The notes beneath the pieces were generated by a model. It saw only the letters and a list, made by a program, of their open reading frames with translations. It was not told the DNA's origin and did no database searches. This document shows positions 1 through 8,920 of a DNA stretch of 64,000 nt, in pieces. The translations under genes were made by a program, and so were the position numbers. The stretch lies in assembly GCF_020400605.1 (NCBI RefSeq), contig NZ_JAINRD010000003.1, positions 310,001 to 374,000 of the forward strand. Reading direction: 5' to 3'. This DNA is from Streptomyces aculeolatus (lineage in GTDB: Bacteria > Actinomycetota > Actinomycetes > Streptomycetales > Streptomycetaceae). The stretch's first letter is position 1. Each line of letters begins with the position of its first letter.

Positions 1-33
1 GTCGCTGCGGTCCGGCCCGGGGTGACGCGCGTA

Positions 34-67
34 GAGCGAATGCGGCACGAATCGGCCGCATTCGCTC
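34..67 (-). terminator. hairpin terminator of the M23 peptidase gene
   Basis: A perfect 13-bp inverted repeat (34-46 and 55-67) with an 8-base loop lies just past the stop codon of the leftward M23 peptidase gene. There is no U tract, which is common for Streptomyces terminators. Confidence 0.6.
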
Positions 68-78
68 CGCGCCGCGCG

Positions 79-660
79 TCAGCAGCCGTTCGTGCTCTTC
101 AGCCGCCGGTCGAGGTAGTCGTACCACGTGACGCCCTGGACGACCGCGACGACGACGGAGCCGTTGTGGATCTGCTCGTAGTGCAGGTGCGGAGATATGT
201 TGTGGGTCGCCGACGTGGCACCGACCTTCCCGATCACCTGACCGCGGTTCACGTGCGCGCCGACCCCGACGTTGCGTTCCTTCAGGTGCGAGTACCGGGT
301 CCGCCAGCCGTCGCCGTGGGCGATGACGATGGTGTTGCCGTAGCCGTTGGTGGTGGAGTAGTACGACGAGACGACATCGCCGCCCGCGCTGGCGAGCACC
401 CGGCGGCCGAGGTCGTCGGGATTGCCGTTCGCGTCGTAGTGGTTCCAGTCGATGGAGTGCGCCGGGCTGTGCCCGCTCCAGTTGTTTCCGCGCCACGTCT
501 GGCCGCAGATGAACGGCATCCTGAACCCGGGCCGGGCCAGGGGCGTCGCCGTCTCGGACGACGTGCCGGCCTGGGGCGCCGCGACGGCGACCGGAGTCGC
601 GACAGCCACGGCGGCGGCCACGCTCAACGCGGCGATCACTCGGTGGATACGTCTGCGCAT
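79..660 (-). CDS. secreted M23 family metallopeptidase
   Basis: Probable extracellular zinc peptidase of the LytM/M23 family that cuts peptidoglycan cross-bridges. The 193-residue protein starts with an arginine-rich Sec signal peptide (MRRRIHRVIAALSV, then an alanine/valine core ending near VAVAAP). The zinc ligands are recognisable as an H-x-x-D segment (HSIDW), then YSHL, and near the end the H-x-H element PHLHYE. The ATG at 660 was chosen because GGAG precedes it by four bases and the signal peptide follows directly. It is a short, stand-alone catalytic domain without SH3 or LysM binding modules. It diverges from a lipoprotein gene, and the intergenic region carries an 11-bp-period direct repeat. 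Confidence 0.88.
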   Translation of the reverse strand: MRRRIHRVIAALSVAAAVAVATPVAVAAPQAGTSSETATPLARPGFRMPFICGQTWRGNNWSGHSPAHSIDWNHYDANGNPDDLGRRVLASAGGDVVSSYYSTTNGYGNTIVIAHGDGWRTRYSHLKERNVGVGAHVNRGQVIGKVGATSATHNISPHLHYEQIHNGSVVVAVVQGVTWYDYLDRRLKSTNGC

Positions 661-704
661 GGTTCTCCCCTTGTCGTCGGGTGACCCGGCGATTGAAGGG
701 GGCG

Positions 705-723
705 CGGATACAAATCGGATACA
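705..723. promoter_or_regulatory. direct repeat CGGATACA-N3-CGGATACA between divergent genes
   Basis: Two exact copies of CGGATACA (705-712 and 716-723), 11 bp apart start to start, lie in the 96-bp gap between the M23 peptidase and the lipoprotein. One helical turn of spacing suggests a regulator binding side by side on one face. The regulator is unknown. A possible -10 box TACGGT (744-749) for the rightward gene follows. Confidence 0.4.
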
Positions 724-756
724 CGAGGGGCGGGCGGTTCGCGTACGGTCATCGCC

Positions 757-1170
757 ATGGGCATGGCGATGACGCGCACCCGGACGCCGATCGTGCCGAC
801 GGCGCTGCTCGCGGTGGTGCTGACCGCGTGCGGCGGCGGCCCGGACGAGCCGGCCGGGCGCGGCGGAGCGCCGGCCCCGCCGTCCCCGAGCGCCGCCTCG
901 CCCGAGGCCGTCTGCGTACGGCTGATCACGTACTGGGCCCACGACCAGCTCAAGGCCGGCGGCGGCAGCCAGTCGGACTACCAGCAGAAGGGCCTGTCCG
1001 ACGGGCAGAACACCATCCTGCTCGACGTCGTGGCACGGGCCCGGAAGGAGGCGCACGCGAGCGGCGCCGCCGCGGCCCGCAAGCTGGTCGGGAGCGAGGT
1101 ACGGAAGCGCTGTGCCGAGCGGTACGACGAGGGGAACACCGGCGCCCCGTCCGCGGGCTGGCCGCGCTAG
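757..1170 (+). CDS. small putative lipoprotein
   Basis: A 137-residue protein of unknown function. The N-terminus has a short basic region, a hydrophobic stretch and a lipobox (LTAC followed by GGG), so it should be lipidated and anchored on the outer face of the membrane. A proline/alanine/glycine-rich spacer follows, then a conserved-looking globular part with one tryptophan near YWAHDQLK and a Cys close to the end. Three in-frame ATGs (757, 763, 769) could serve as start. There is no clear ribosome binding site, and TACGGT lies 8 bases before 757, so the message may be leaderless. I do not recognise the family. Confidence 0.7.
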   Translation: MGMAMTRTRTPIVPTALLAVVLTACGGGPDEPAGRGGAPAPPSPSAASPEAVCVRLITYWAHDQLKAGGGSQSDYQQKGLSDGQNTILLDVVARARKEAHASGAAAARKLVGSEVRKRCAERYDEGNTGAPSAGWPR

Positions 1171-1283
1171 CGGACGCGGCGGCGGGGATGCTGCCGGTGC
1201 CGCCGGGTGTCGCCGGGTGCCGCTCCCGCGGATCCGGCGCGGCGGGGTGTGAGGGGCGGCGCACCGGTGGTACGGATGGCGTC

Positions 1284-2729
1284 GTGGCGTGGTTCTCCTC
1301 CGACGGGTACTGGCTGAGCCGGCTCGTGTTCCAGCGCGGGCTGGCGGTTCTGTACGCCGTCGCCTTCGTCGCCGCGGCGCGGCAGTTCCGGCCGCTCATC
1401 GGCGCGCGCGGCATGCTGCCCGTGCCGCGGTTCACCGCGCGGGTGCCGTTCCGGCGGGCGCCGAGCCTGTTCCAGGTGCGCTACTCCGACCGCCTGTTCG
1501 CCGGCGTCGCCTGGGGCGGTGCCCTCCTGGCCGCCGCGGTCGCCGGCGGGGCGGCGGACGCGGTGCCGCTGTGGGCGGCGATGCTGATGTGGGCGGTGCT
1601 GTGGGCGCTCTACCTGTCGATCGTCAACGTCGGCCAGGCGTGGTACTCGTTCGGCTGGGAGTCCCTGCTGCTGGAGGCCGGGTTCCTCGCGGTCTTCCTC
1701 GGGAACGACACCGTAGGGCCGCCGGTGCTGGTGCTCTTCCTGCTGCGCTGGCTGCTCTTCCGGGTCGAGTTCGGCGCCGGGCTCATCAAGATGCGCGGCG
1801 ACCGGTGCTGGCGGAAGCTGACCTGCCTCTACTACCACCACGAGACGCAGCCGATGCCCGGGCCGCTGAGCTGGTTCTTCCACCACCTGCCCCGCCCCCT
1901 GCACCGCGTCGAGGCCGCCGCCAACCACGTCGCCCAACTGGGCCTGCCCGTGCTGCTGTTCACGCCGCAGCCGGTCGCCACCTGGGCGGCCGCCGCCATC
2001 GTCGTCACCCAGCTCTGGCTGGTCCTCTCCGGCAACTTCGCCTGGCTCAACTGGATCACCGTCCTCATCGCCCTCACCGCCGTCGACGGACGGCTCGTCG
2101 CCGACCACACCCCCCTGCCGGACCCGCCCGGGTTCGGCGGCACGCCGGTCTGGTTCACGGTCGCCGTCTTCGCCGCGACCGCCGCCGTACTCGCGCTGAG
2201 CTGGTGGCCCGCCCGCAACCTGCTCTCCCGGCGGCAGCGCATGAACGCCTCGTTCAACTCCCTCCACCTCGTCAACACCTACGGCGCCTTCGGCAGCATC
2301 ACCCGCGTCCGGCACGAGATCGTCGTCGAGGGGACCGAGGACACCCGGCCCACCGGCGCGAGCGAGTGGCGCGAGTACGGGTTCAAGGGCAAGCCCGGCG
2401 ATCCGCGGCGGCTGCCGCGGCAGTTCGCGCCGTACCATCTGCGGCTCGACTGGCTGATGTGGTTCGCGGCGCTGTCCCCCGCGTACGCGGAGCGGTGGTT
2501 CGGCCCCTTCCTGCTCCGGCTCCTCGACGGCGACCGCGACACGCTCCGGCTGCTGCGCCACAACCCCTTCCCCGACGGCCCGCCCGGCAGCGTGCGCGCC
2601 CGGCTGTTCCGCTACGAGTACACCGACTGGGCGGAGCTGCGCCGCAGCCGGGCGTGGTGGCGGCGGGAGTTCGTCCGCGAGTACGCGCCGCCCGTGACCG
2701 CCGGCGAGCGCGGCGGCGTCAGCCCGTGA
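1284..2729 (+). CDS. lipase maturation factor-like integral membrane protein
   Basis: This 481-residue multi-pass membrane protein matches the bacterial lipase maturation factor (LMF1-like/HTTM) family. Recognisable features are the start WFSSDGYWLSRLVFQRGLA, the conserved FRVEFGAGLIKMRGD segment, the TQPMPGPLSWFFH segment and a soluble C-terminal part with YGAFGSITRVRHEI. The vertebrate relative helps lipases fold in the ER, and the role in actinomycetes is not known. The GTG at 1284 was chosen because the family N-terminus begins there. Upstream in-frame codons are low-complexity. The 3' end overlaps the convergent XRE gene by 11 bases. Confidence 0.85.
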   Translation: MAWFSSDGYWLSRLVFQRGLAVLYAVAFVAAARQFRPLIGARGMLPVPRFTARVPFRRAPSLFQVRYSDRLFAGVAWGGALLAAAVAGGAADAVPLWAAMLMWAVLWALYLSIVNVGQAWYSFGWESLLLEAGFLAVFLGNDTVGPPVLVLFLLRWLLFRVEFGAGLIKMRGDRCWRKLTCLYYHHETQPMPGPLSWFFHHLPRPLHRVEAAANHVAQLGLPVLLFTPQPVATWAAAAIVVTQLWLVLSGNFAWLNWITVLIALTAVDGRLVADHTPLPDPPGFGGTPVWFTVAVFAATAAVLALSWWPARNLLSRRQRMNASFNSLHLVNTYGAFGSITRVRHEIVVEGTEDTRPTGASEWREYGFKGKPGDPRRLPRQFAPYHLRLDWLMWFAALSPAYAERWFGPFLLRLLDGDRDTLRLLRHNPFPDGPPGSVRARLFRYEYTDWAELRRSRAWWRREFVREYAPPVTAGERGGVSP

Positions 2730-3561
2730 GCCGCTGCAGCCCCACCACCCGCAGCAGCTCCAGCCGTTCGTGCGACTCGCTGCCCGGCCGCGCCGTGTAG
2801 ACCACCAGCCGCTGGTCGTGCTCCGGGTTCAGCAGCACCTCGCAGTCCAGCTCCAGCAGTCCGACCACCGGGTGCACGAACCGCTTGACCTCCCGGCGCC
2901 GCACCGCCACGTCGTGCTCCTCCCACAGCGCCGCGAACTCCGCGCTGCGCGCGCGCAGCCGCCGTACCAGCCCGGCCACCCGGGCGTCGTCCGGCCGCCG
3001 GGCGAGGGTGGCGCGCAGGTCGGCGACGGAGCGGCGGGCGACGTGCGCGCGGTCCTCGGGCGGGATGAGCGCGCGGCCGTCCGGCTCGGCGAAGAACCGC
3101 CAGACGATGTTGCGCCCGTCCCCCGCGCGGGCGGCGGCGTCGCCGGACAGCGCGCGGGACAGGGCGTTCTGCGCCAGCACGTCGCCGCAGTCGGCGAGCA
3201 CCTGCGCCGGGGTGTCGGTGAGCCGGTCGAGGATCAGCAGCAGCCCCGGCCGCACGTGCGCCCCCGCGCCGCGACCGGCGCGCGGCGGCTCCTCGCCGGC
3301 CAGGTGGAACAGGTGGTCGCGCTCGTCGTCGCCGAGGCGCAGCCCGCGGGCGACGGCGGCGAGCATCTGGCGCGACGGGCGGGAGCCGCGGGCCTGTTCG
3401 AGCCGGGTGTAGTGGTCGGTGGACATCCCGGCGAGCTGCGCGACCTCCTCGCGGCGCAGGCCCGGCGTGCGGCGCCGCGCACCCGGCGGCAGCCCGACGT
3501 CCGCGGGCGTCAGCCGCGCGCGGCTGCGGCGCAGGAAGTCGGCCAGCTGCGCCCTGTCCAC
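2719..3561 (-). CDS. XRE-family regulator with MmyB-type ligand domain
   Basis: A DNA-binding regulator of about 280 residues. The N-terminal helix-turn-helix carries the family signature GLRREEVAQLAGMSTDHYTRLEQ, given here only in part: RREEVAQLAG and YTRLEQARG. The C-terminal MmyB-like domain (GRNIVWRFF, then DCEVLLNPEHDQRLVVYT) is thought to bind small hydrophobic ligands. The GTG at 3561 is the start most consistent with family length. GTG 3588 is in frame and possible. The codons just upstream come from a degenerate 24-27-base tandem repeat that would encode VDGTG units. The gene diverges from the reductase at 3766 and probably controls it. Confidence 0.85.
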   Translation of the reverse strand: MDRAQLADFLRRSRARLTPADVGLPPGARRRTPGLRREEVAQLAGMSTDHYTRLEQARGSRPSRQMLAAVARGLRLGDDERDHLFHLAGEEPPRAGRGAGAHVRPGLLLILDRLTDTPAQVLADCGDVLAQNALSRALSGDAAARAGDGRNIVWRFFAEPDGRALIPPEDRAHVARRSVADLRATLARRPDDARVAGLVRRLRARSAEFAALWEEHDVAVRRREVKRFVHPVVGLLELDCEVLLNPEHDQRLVVYTARPGSESHERLELLRVVGLQRLTG

Positions 3562-3765
3562 GGCCGCCGCCCGCCCCGTACCGTCCACGCCCACCACCGG
3601 TCCCGTTCCGTCCACGCCGCCCCCGGTTCCGTCCGTGCCCGTCAAGGGTGCCTGAGCGGCGCGTCCGCAGCCAGGGACCGCCCGTCCCCGGATGAAGCCG
3701 TCTCTCCCGCCGCGGGCGGCCCGGCCGCAGGGTGGCGGGGACGGCCCGCGGAGAACGGAGAGATC

Positions 3766-4626
3766 ATGAGCGTGCTGGTGACGGGAGCGACGGGTGCGGT
3801 GGGCCGGCGGTTCGTACCGCGGCTGCTGCAGTGGGCGGCGGGCGAGGAGGTACGGCTGCTGGTGCGCGACGCCGGGCGGGCGGCGCCGCTCGCCCGGCTC
3901 GGCGCCCGCCTCGTCGTCGGGGACCTGCGCGAGCCCGGCGACCGGCGGCGGGCGCTGGCCGGGGTGACGGAGGTGGTGCACGTCGCGGCGGCCTTCCGCG
4001 ACGTGCCGGACGAGGAGGCGTACGCGGTGAACCGCGACGCGACGCTCGCCCTCGGGGCCGAGGCAGCCGACGGGGGCGTGCGCCGCTTCGTCTTCGCCAG
4101 CACGAACCTCGTCTACGGCGCCGGCCGCGGCCGGCCGGCCGTGGAGACCGACGAACCGCGCGCGGACGGCCCGCTGGCCGGCGCGTACCCGCGCTCGAAG
4201 ACCGCCGCGGAGCAGGGGCTGCTCGCGCTCCACCGCGAACGCGGCCTCGACGTGCGCGTCGCGCGGCTGGCGTTCGTCTACGGGGAGGGCGACGGGCACC
4301 TGGAGGCGTCGCTGCGCTGGACCCCGCACATGGCCGCGCACCAGCGGGTGCAGATGGTGCACCAGGCGGACGTCGCGCAGGCCCTGTGGCGGGTGCTGCG
4401 CACCGACGGCCGCGCCGGGCGGGTGTACAACGTCGCCGACGACGCGCCGGTCAGCGCGCTGGAGCTGCTGCACCTGGTCGGCGCGGAGGTCCCGGAGGGG
4501 ATGGCGGAGCGCGCGGCGGACGACCCGTGGCACGGGGTGGTGTCGAACGCGCGGATCCGCGCGGAGCTGGGCTTCCGGCCGCTGTACCCGTCGCTGTGGA
4601 CGGCCAGGGACGCGGGGGCGCTGTAG
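3766..4626 (+). CDS. NAD-dependent epimerase/dehydratase family protein
   Basis: Extended short-chain dehydrogenase of 286 residues. It has the nucleotide-binding TGATGAVG motif at residues 6-13, DLRE after the second strand, FASTNLVYG with the catalytic-region serine, and the YPRSKTAAEQ active-site Tyr-x-x-x-Lys. The substrate is probably a nucleotide sugar or a small ketone and cannot be told from sequence. ATG at 3766 is preceded by GGAGAG. The gene diverges from an MmyB-type XRE regulator, a very common Streptomyces arrangement in which the regulator controls its neighbour. A strong hairpin terminator follows 29 bases after the stop. Confidence 0.88.
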   Translation: MSVLVTGATGAVGRRFVPRLLQWAAGEEVRLLVRDAGRAAPLARLGARLVVGDLREPGDRRRALAGVTEVVHVAAAFRDVPDEEAYAVNRDATLALGAEAADGGVRRFVFASTNLVYGAGRGRPAVETDEPRADGPLAGAYPRSKTAAEQGLLALHRERGLDVRVARLAFVYGEGDGHLEASLRWTPHMAAHQRVQMVHQADVAQALWRVLRTDGRAGRVYNVADDAPVSALELLHLVGAEVPEGMAERAADDPWHGVVSNARIRAELGFRPLYPSLWTARDAGAL

Positions 4627-4654
4627 CCGGGGAGCGGCAGCGGCAGGAGCAGCA

Positions 4655-4704
4655 GGGCCCGGTTCGTACGGCACCGCCACCGGCGGGGCGTACGGACCGG
4701 GCCC
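4655..4704 (+). terminator. long hairpin terminator after the epimerase-like gene
   Basis: 16-bp inverted repeat (4655-4670 and 4689-4704) with one mismatch and an 18-base loop. It lies between the reductase stop and the next gene. The remainder of the gap up to 4897 holds no gene I can support, and a possible -10-like TACGGT lies near 4855. Confidence 0.7.
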
Positions 4705-4897
4705 GCGCACTTTCCGCGTCCGAGCCCCGCGCCCCCGCCCGCCGCGCCATGCTGGACCCGCCACCCTTTCCCACCGGCCCGCCGACGTGCGCCCCTCGCA
4801 GAGGTTCCGTGCAGAGGTGATGGAGGACCGCAGATCAGCGGCCTCCTCGGGTACGGTCGCCGCGCCGGGCGCCCCACCGTCCAAGGAGAGAAAAGCG

Positions 4898-6721
4898 TTG
4901 CGCGAGTTCACCGTGCCTCCCCTGGCAGACGCACCGAAGTCGGGGGGGCTGGCGGACGCGGTCTTCCAGCGGGCCGCGCAGGACCCCGGGCAGATCGCCT
5001 TCGCCCGCAAGGTCGACGGCCGCTGGCGGGACGTGACGATCGGGACGTTCCGCGACGAGGTGCTCGCCCTCGCCAAGGGGCTGCTGGCCGCGGGGCTGCG
5101 GTTCGGCGACCGCGTGGGGATCATGTGCAGGACCCGCTACGAGTGGACCCAACTGGACTTCGCGCTCTGGTCGATCGGCGCCCAGGCCGTGCCCGTCTAC
5201 CCGACTTCCGCGCCCGACCAGGCGTACTGGATGCTGCACGACGCCGGCGCGGTGGCCTGCGTGGTCGAGCACGCGGACCACGCGATGACCGTCGGCTCGG
5301 TCATCGACAAGCTGCCCCTGCTCACGATGCTCTGGCAGATCGACGAGGGCGCCATCGGCGAGCTGACGGCCGCCGGCGCGCACCTCGACGACGACGTGGT
5401 CGAGCGGCACCGCCTCGCCGTCACCCCGGACTCCCCGGCCACCGTGATCTACACCTCCGGCACCACAGGACGCCCCCGCGGCTGCGAGCTGACCCACGCC
5501 AACTTCATGGCCGAGGCCGACAACATCCTGCTGCGCTACGAGGCCCTCTTCCGCCCGCACCAGGGCGAGCCCGCCGCCACCCTGCTCTTCCTCCCCCTCG
5601 CGCACGTCTTCGGCCGGATGATCCAGGTCACCGCGGTGCGCGGCGGGGTCAAGCTCGGCCACCAGCCGGACCCGTCGGCGCCCGTGCTCCTCGCCGACCT
5701 CGCGGAGTTCCGGCCCAGCCTCATCCTGGCCGTGCCGCACATCTTCGAGAAGATCTACGCCGCCGCCCGCCGCAAGGCCGAGACCGAGGGCCGGCTCGCC
5801 GTCTTCGACAAGGCCGCGGACGTCGCCGTCCGGCACGCCCGGGCGCGCGAGGAGGCGTCCTTCGACGCCGGCCGCGGGCCGGGTCCGGCGCTGCGGCTGG
5901 AGCACCAGGTGTTCGACAGGCTGGTCTACGCCAAGATGCGCGCGGCGCTCGGCGGCCGGACGCGCTTCGTGTTCTCCGGCGGGTCGGCGATGCAGCGGCG
6001 GCTCGGGCTGTTCTTCGCCGGCGCGGGCATCACGGTCATCGAGGGCTACGGCCTGACGGAGACCACCGCCGCCGCGGTCGCCAACCCGCCCGAGCGCCCC
6101 CGCTACGGCACCGTCGGCATCCCCATCCCCGGCATCACCGTCTACATCGCCCCCGACGACGAGGTCTGGCTGCACGGCCCGCAGGTCTTCAGCGGCTACG
6201 TCGGCGACCGCGCCGGCGCCGCGCACGCGCTGCGCGACGGCTGGCTGGCCACCGGCGACCTGGGCAGCCTCGACGAGGACGGCTATCTGACGATCACCGG
6301 CAGGAAGAAGGAGCTGCTGGTGACGTCGAACGGCAAGAGCGTCTCGCCGGTGCCGCTGGAGGAGCGGGTGCGGGCGCACCCGCTGGTCGCGCAGTGCCTG
6401 GCGGTCGGCAACGACCGGCCGTACGTCGCGGCGCTGGTCACCCTGGACCCGGACGGCGTCGCGCACTGGCAGGTGATGCGCGGCCGGCCGTCGATGACGC
6501 CGTCCGAGCTGGTCCGGGACCGGGAGCTGGAGGCCGAGATCCGGCGGGCGGTGGTGGCGGCGAACACCCAGGTGTCGCCGCCGGAGTCGATCCGGACGTT
6601 CCGGATACTGGCCGTGCAGTTCACCGAGGAGCACGGACTGCTGACGCCGTCGCTGAAGCTGAAGCGGAAGGCGATCGAGAAGGCGTACGCCAACGAGGTC
6701 GACGCTCTGTACCAGACATAG
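4898..6721 (+). CDS. long-chain fatty-acid-CoA ligase (AMP-binding)
   Basis: Adenylate-forming enzyme of 607 residues, similar to FadD15-type acyl-CoA synthetases, which activate fatty acids with ATP and CoA for beta-oxidation or lipid synthesis. The AMP-binding signature YTSGTTGRPRGCELTH, the GYGLTETTA motif, the TGDLG box and the hinge/lysine region GRKKELLVTSNGKSVSP are all present. TTG at 4898 was chosen because AAGGAGAG stands 7 bases before it and the upstream frame is low-complexity. It is monocistronic, with an aldo/keto reductase about 110 bases downstream. Confidence 0.92.
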   Translation: MREFTVPPLADAPKSGGLADAVFQRAAQDPGQIAFARKVDGRWRDVTIGTFRDEVLALAKGLLAAGLRFGDRVGIMCRTRYEWTQLDFALWSIGAQAVPVYPTSAPDQAYWMLHDAGAVACVVEHADHAMTVGSVIDKLPLLTMLWQIDEGAIGELTAAGAHLDDDVVERHRLAVTPDSPATVIYTSGTTGRPRGCELTHANFMAEADNILLRYEALFRPHQGEPAATLLFLPLAHVFGRMIQVTAVRGGVKLGHQPDPSAPVLLADLAEFRPSLILAVPHIFEKIYAAARRKAETEGRLAVFDKAADVAVRHARAREEASFDAGRGPGPALRLEHQVFDRLVYAKMRAALGGRTRFVFSGGSAMQRRLGLFFAGAGITVIEGYGLTETTAAAVANPPERPRYGTVGIPIPGITVYIAPDDEVWLHGPQVFSGYVGDRAGAAHALRDGWLATGDLGSLDEDGYLTITGRKKELLVTSNGKSVSPVPLEERVRAHPLVAQCLAVGNDRPYVAALVTLDPDGVAHWQVMRGRPSMTPSELVRDRELEAEIRRAVVAANTQVSPPESIRTFRILAVQFTEEHGLLTPSLKLKRKAIEKAYANEVDALYQT

Positions 6722-6829
6722 GCCCGGTCCGGATGGTGTTCGAGGGAATGCCATGGCGGGCGATCGCGGTTAGCGTCGGGAGGGCGAACCGCCTGTACGA
6801 ACTTTTCGACGAAGAGGGATGCATCCCAC

Positions 6830-7657
6830 GTGAGCAACGTTCCGACCATCACCCTCAACAACGGCGTCGCGATGCCGCAGCTCGGCTTCGGCGTGTGGCA
6901 GGTGCCCGACACGGAGGCCGAGACCGCCGTGCGCACCGCGCTCGACGCCGGCTACCGGAGCATCGACACCGCCGCCGTCTACGGGAACGAGGAGGGCACC
7001 GGCAAGGCCCTGACCGGGTCCGGCGTCCCGCGCGAGGAGCTGTTCGTCACCACCAAGCTGTGGAACTCCGACCACGGCTACGACGCCGCGCTGCGCGCGT
7101 TCGACGAGTCGCTGCGCCGGCTGGGCCTGGACCACGTCGACCTGTACCTGATCCACTGGCCGGCGCCGGCCAAGGACAAGTACCCGGAGACCTGGCGGGC
7201 CCTGGAGAAGATCTACGCGGACGGGCGCGCCCGCGCCATCGGCGTCTCCAACTTCCAGCCGGCCCATCTGCAGCGCGTCCTGGACGAGGGCAGCGTCGCG
7301 CCCGTGCTGAACCAGGTCGAGCTGCACCCGGACTTCGCCCAGGCCGACGTGCGCGCCTTCCACGCCGCGCACAACATCGCCACCGAGGCGTGGTCGCCGC
7401 TGGGCCAGGGCAAGGGGCTGCTGGACGACCCCGTGCTGCGGCAGCTGGGCGAGAAGCACGGCCGCACCCCGGCACAGGTCGCGCTGCGCTGGCATCTGCA
7501 ACTTGGCAACGTGGTCATCCCCAAGTCCGTCACGCCGTCGCGGATCCGGGAGAACATCGACGTCTTCGGCTTCGAGCTGGACGACGCCGACATGGCCGCG
7601 GTCGCGGGCCTGGATGCGGGCAACCGCATCGGCGACAACCCCGACGACGTGAACTGA
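6830..7657 (+). CDS. aldo/keto reductase
   Basis: NADPH-dependent aldo/keto reductase of the AKR5-like group (275 residues, usual length), reducing small aldehydes or ketones such as 2,5-diketogluconate or methylglyoxal. Visible elements are LGFGVWQVPD, the catalytic DAGYRSIDTAAVYGNE (Asp and Tyr), LWNSDHGYD with the family lysine just before it (TTKLW), LIHWP with the catalytic His, GVSNFQPAHL and the NADP-binding IPKSVTPSRIREN. GTG at 6830 has GAAGAGGGA upstream. A GCGGTT/AACCGC inverted repeat (6766-6792) overlaps a possible -10 box TAGCGT in the promoter region. Confidence 0.92.
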   Translation: MSNVPTITLNNGVAMPQLGFGVWQVPDTEAETAVRTALDAGYRSIDTAAVYGNEEGTGKALTGSGVPREELFVTTKLWNSDHGYDAALRAFDESLRRLGLDHVDLYLIHWPAPAKDKYPETWRALEKIYADGRARAIGVSNFQPAHLQRVLDEGSVAPVLNQVELHPDFAQADVRAFHAAHNIATEAWSPLGQGKGLLDDPVLRQLGEKHGRTPAQVALRWHLQLGNVVIPKSVTPSRIRENIDVFGFELDDADMAAVAGLDAGNRIGDNPDDVN

Positions 7658-7690
7658 CGCCACCTCGCCCGCGGGCCGCCGGTCGTCCCG

Positions 7691-7732
7691 TCAGACACGC
7701 CCAGGAACCGTTGCACCCGCAACCGCGTCTGA
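7691..7732 (+). terminator. nested hairpin between the reductase and phosphatase genes
   Basis: Outer arms TCAGACACG / CGCGTCTGA (one G-U pair) enclose an inner GTTGC-ACCC-GCAAC hairpin. This is either a terminator of the reductase gene or a structured leader of the phosphatase gene, whose ATG is about 40 bases downstream. Confidence 0.35.
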
Positions 7733-7770
7733 GGGGGCGACCGGAAGTCGATCATCGAGGGGGGAGCCCG

Positions 7771-8496
7771 ATGGCTGCACGGGCGGCACGTGAGCTCGAC
7801 TGGGACGGCTGCTTCAACGTACGCGACCTCGGCGGGCTGGCCGCGGCCGGCGGCCGCCGCACCCGGCGCGGCGCGCTGGTGCGCGCCGACAACCTGGACG
7901 GGCTGACCGGGGCGGGCTGGGCCGCAGTCGCCGACCACGGCATCCGCACGGTGGTCGACCTGCGCAACGAGACCGACCACCGGCCGCGGCTGCCGCGCCC
8001 GGAGACGATCGGCCTGGTCCGGGTGCCCGTGGACGAGCTGGCGGGCAACGTGCGCTGGTGGCGCGAGTGGGGCCACCTGGAGGGGACCCCGCTGACCTGG
8101 GCCGCGTATCTGGAGTACGTCCCGAAGGTGGCGGCGGCCGTCGTCCGCGAGATCGCCGCGGCGCCGCCGGGCGGCGTCGTGGTGCACTGCACGGCGGGCC
8201 GTGACCGCACCGGCTTCGCCTCGTTCGTCCTGCTGGCGCTCGCCGGGGTGGGCGCGGCGGACATCGCCGCCGACTACCTGCTCAGCGGGCCCAACCACCG
8301 GCGGGCCGCGGCCGCCCTCGGCCACCCGGACCAGACGCTGGAGATCGCCGCGATCCAGGCCCGCTCGGGGCGTACGGCGACACAGGTCATCACCGACACG
8401 CACGCGACCTTCGACGCGGCGGCGTACCTGGTCGGGGCCGGGCTGCCGGAGACGGCGGTCGCGTCGGTCCGGGAGCGGCTGCTGGCCGCGGACTAG
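7771..8496 (+). CDS. tyrosine/lipid phosphatase (MptpB-like)
   Basis: A 241-residue phosphatase of the tyrosine phosphatase family that includes mycobacterial PtpB/LipA. It begins NVRDLGGL, has the FxxLR-like strand VVDLRNETDH, and carries the P-loop HCTAGRDRTGFAS, in which Cys is the nucleophile and Arg binds phosphate. The extra acidic/basic residues of the P-loop fit the dual phosphoprotein and phosphoinositide activity of this subfamily. ATG at 7771 follows GAGGGGGGAG. It has no signal peptide, so it is probably cytosolic. Confidence 0.88.
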   Translation: MAARAARELDWDGCFNVRDLGGLAAAGGRRTRRGALVRADNLDGLTGAGWAAVADHGIRTVVDLRNETDHRPRLPRPETIGLVRVPVDELAGNVRWWREWGHLEGTPLTWAAYLEYVPKVAAAVVREIAAAPPGGVVVHCTAGRDRTGFASFVLLALAGVGAADIAADYLLSGPNHRRAAAALGHPDQTLEIAAIQARSGRTATQVITDTHATFDAAAYLVGAGLPETAVASVRERLLAAD

Positions 8497-8538
8497 GTCC
8501 GCCGGCCGGACCGTCGCCGGGCTCGGGCCGCCCGGCGG

Positions 8539-8847
8539 TCAGCTCGCGCCGTGCTCCGGGGCGACGGCCTCGACCCGGTGCGCGAGGTCGAAGTCCAGCT
8601 CGGTGACCCGGCCGCCCACGCTGTGGGTGTTGACGGCGACATCGAGGGTGTTGTAGCCGAGCGTGAGCGTCGCGTGGTGTCCCAGCTCCTCCTGGATCCG
8701 GGAGACGTCCGCGACCATCGCCGCGGCGGGCGGATGCGATGGGAAGCGGTACGTGCGCGACAGCAGCTCGCCCTCGGCCACCGACCAGCCGGGCAGCCCG
8801 GCGAGCCGGTCCTCGGTGTCCTCGGGGGAAAGCGGTTCGACGGCCAT
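8539..8847 (-). CDS. phhB: 4a-hydroxytetrahydrobiopterin dehydratase
   Basis: Pterin-4a-carbinolamine dehydratase of 102 residues, the usual size, which regenerates quinonoid dihydropterin after aromatic amino acid hydroxylation. Diagnostic features are LPGWSVAEGE at the start, then EELGHHATLTLGYNTLDVAVNTHS with the paired histidines, and VTELDFDLAHRVEAV at the end. In actinomycetes without phenylalanine hydroxylase its role is uncertain. The gene is convergent with the phosphatase and divergent from an XRE regulator. The ATG at 8847 is followed by the family N-terminus. Confidence 0.9.
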   Translation of the reverse strand: MAVEPLSPEDTEDRLAGLPGWSVAEGELLSRTYRFPSHPPAAAMVADVSRIQEELGHHATLTLGYNTLDVAVNTHSVGGRVTELDFDLAHRVEAVAPEHGAS

Positions 8848-8907
8848 GCGCGGGGCTCCCTTCGCGGCGGGGCGGTTCCCGGCCGACAGTACCCCGCGGC
8901 GCTCGGT

Positions 8908-8920
8908 TACCGTCGATGAC
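8908..8920 (+). promoter_or_regulatory. probable leaderless promoter of the XRE gene
   Basis: The -10 box TACCGT (8908-8913) lies 7 bases before the ATG at 8921, and CGACAGT stands roughly 17 bases further upstream as a -35 candidate. No ribosome binding site is visible, as expected for a leaderless mRNA. Confidence 0.5.
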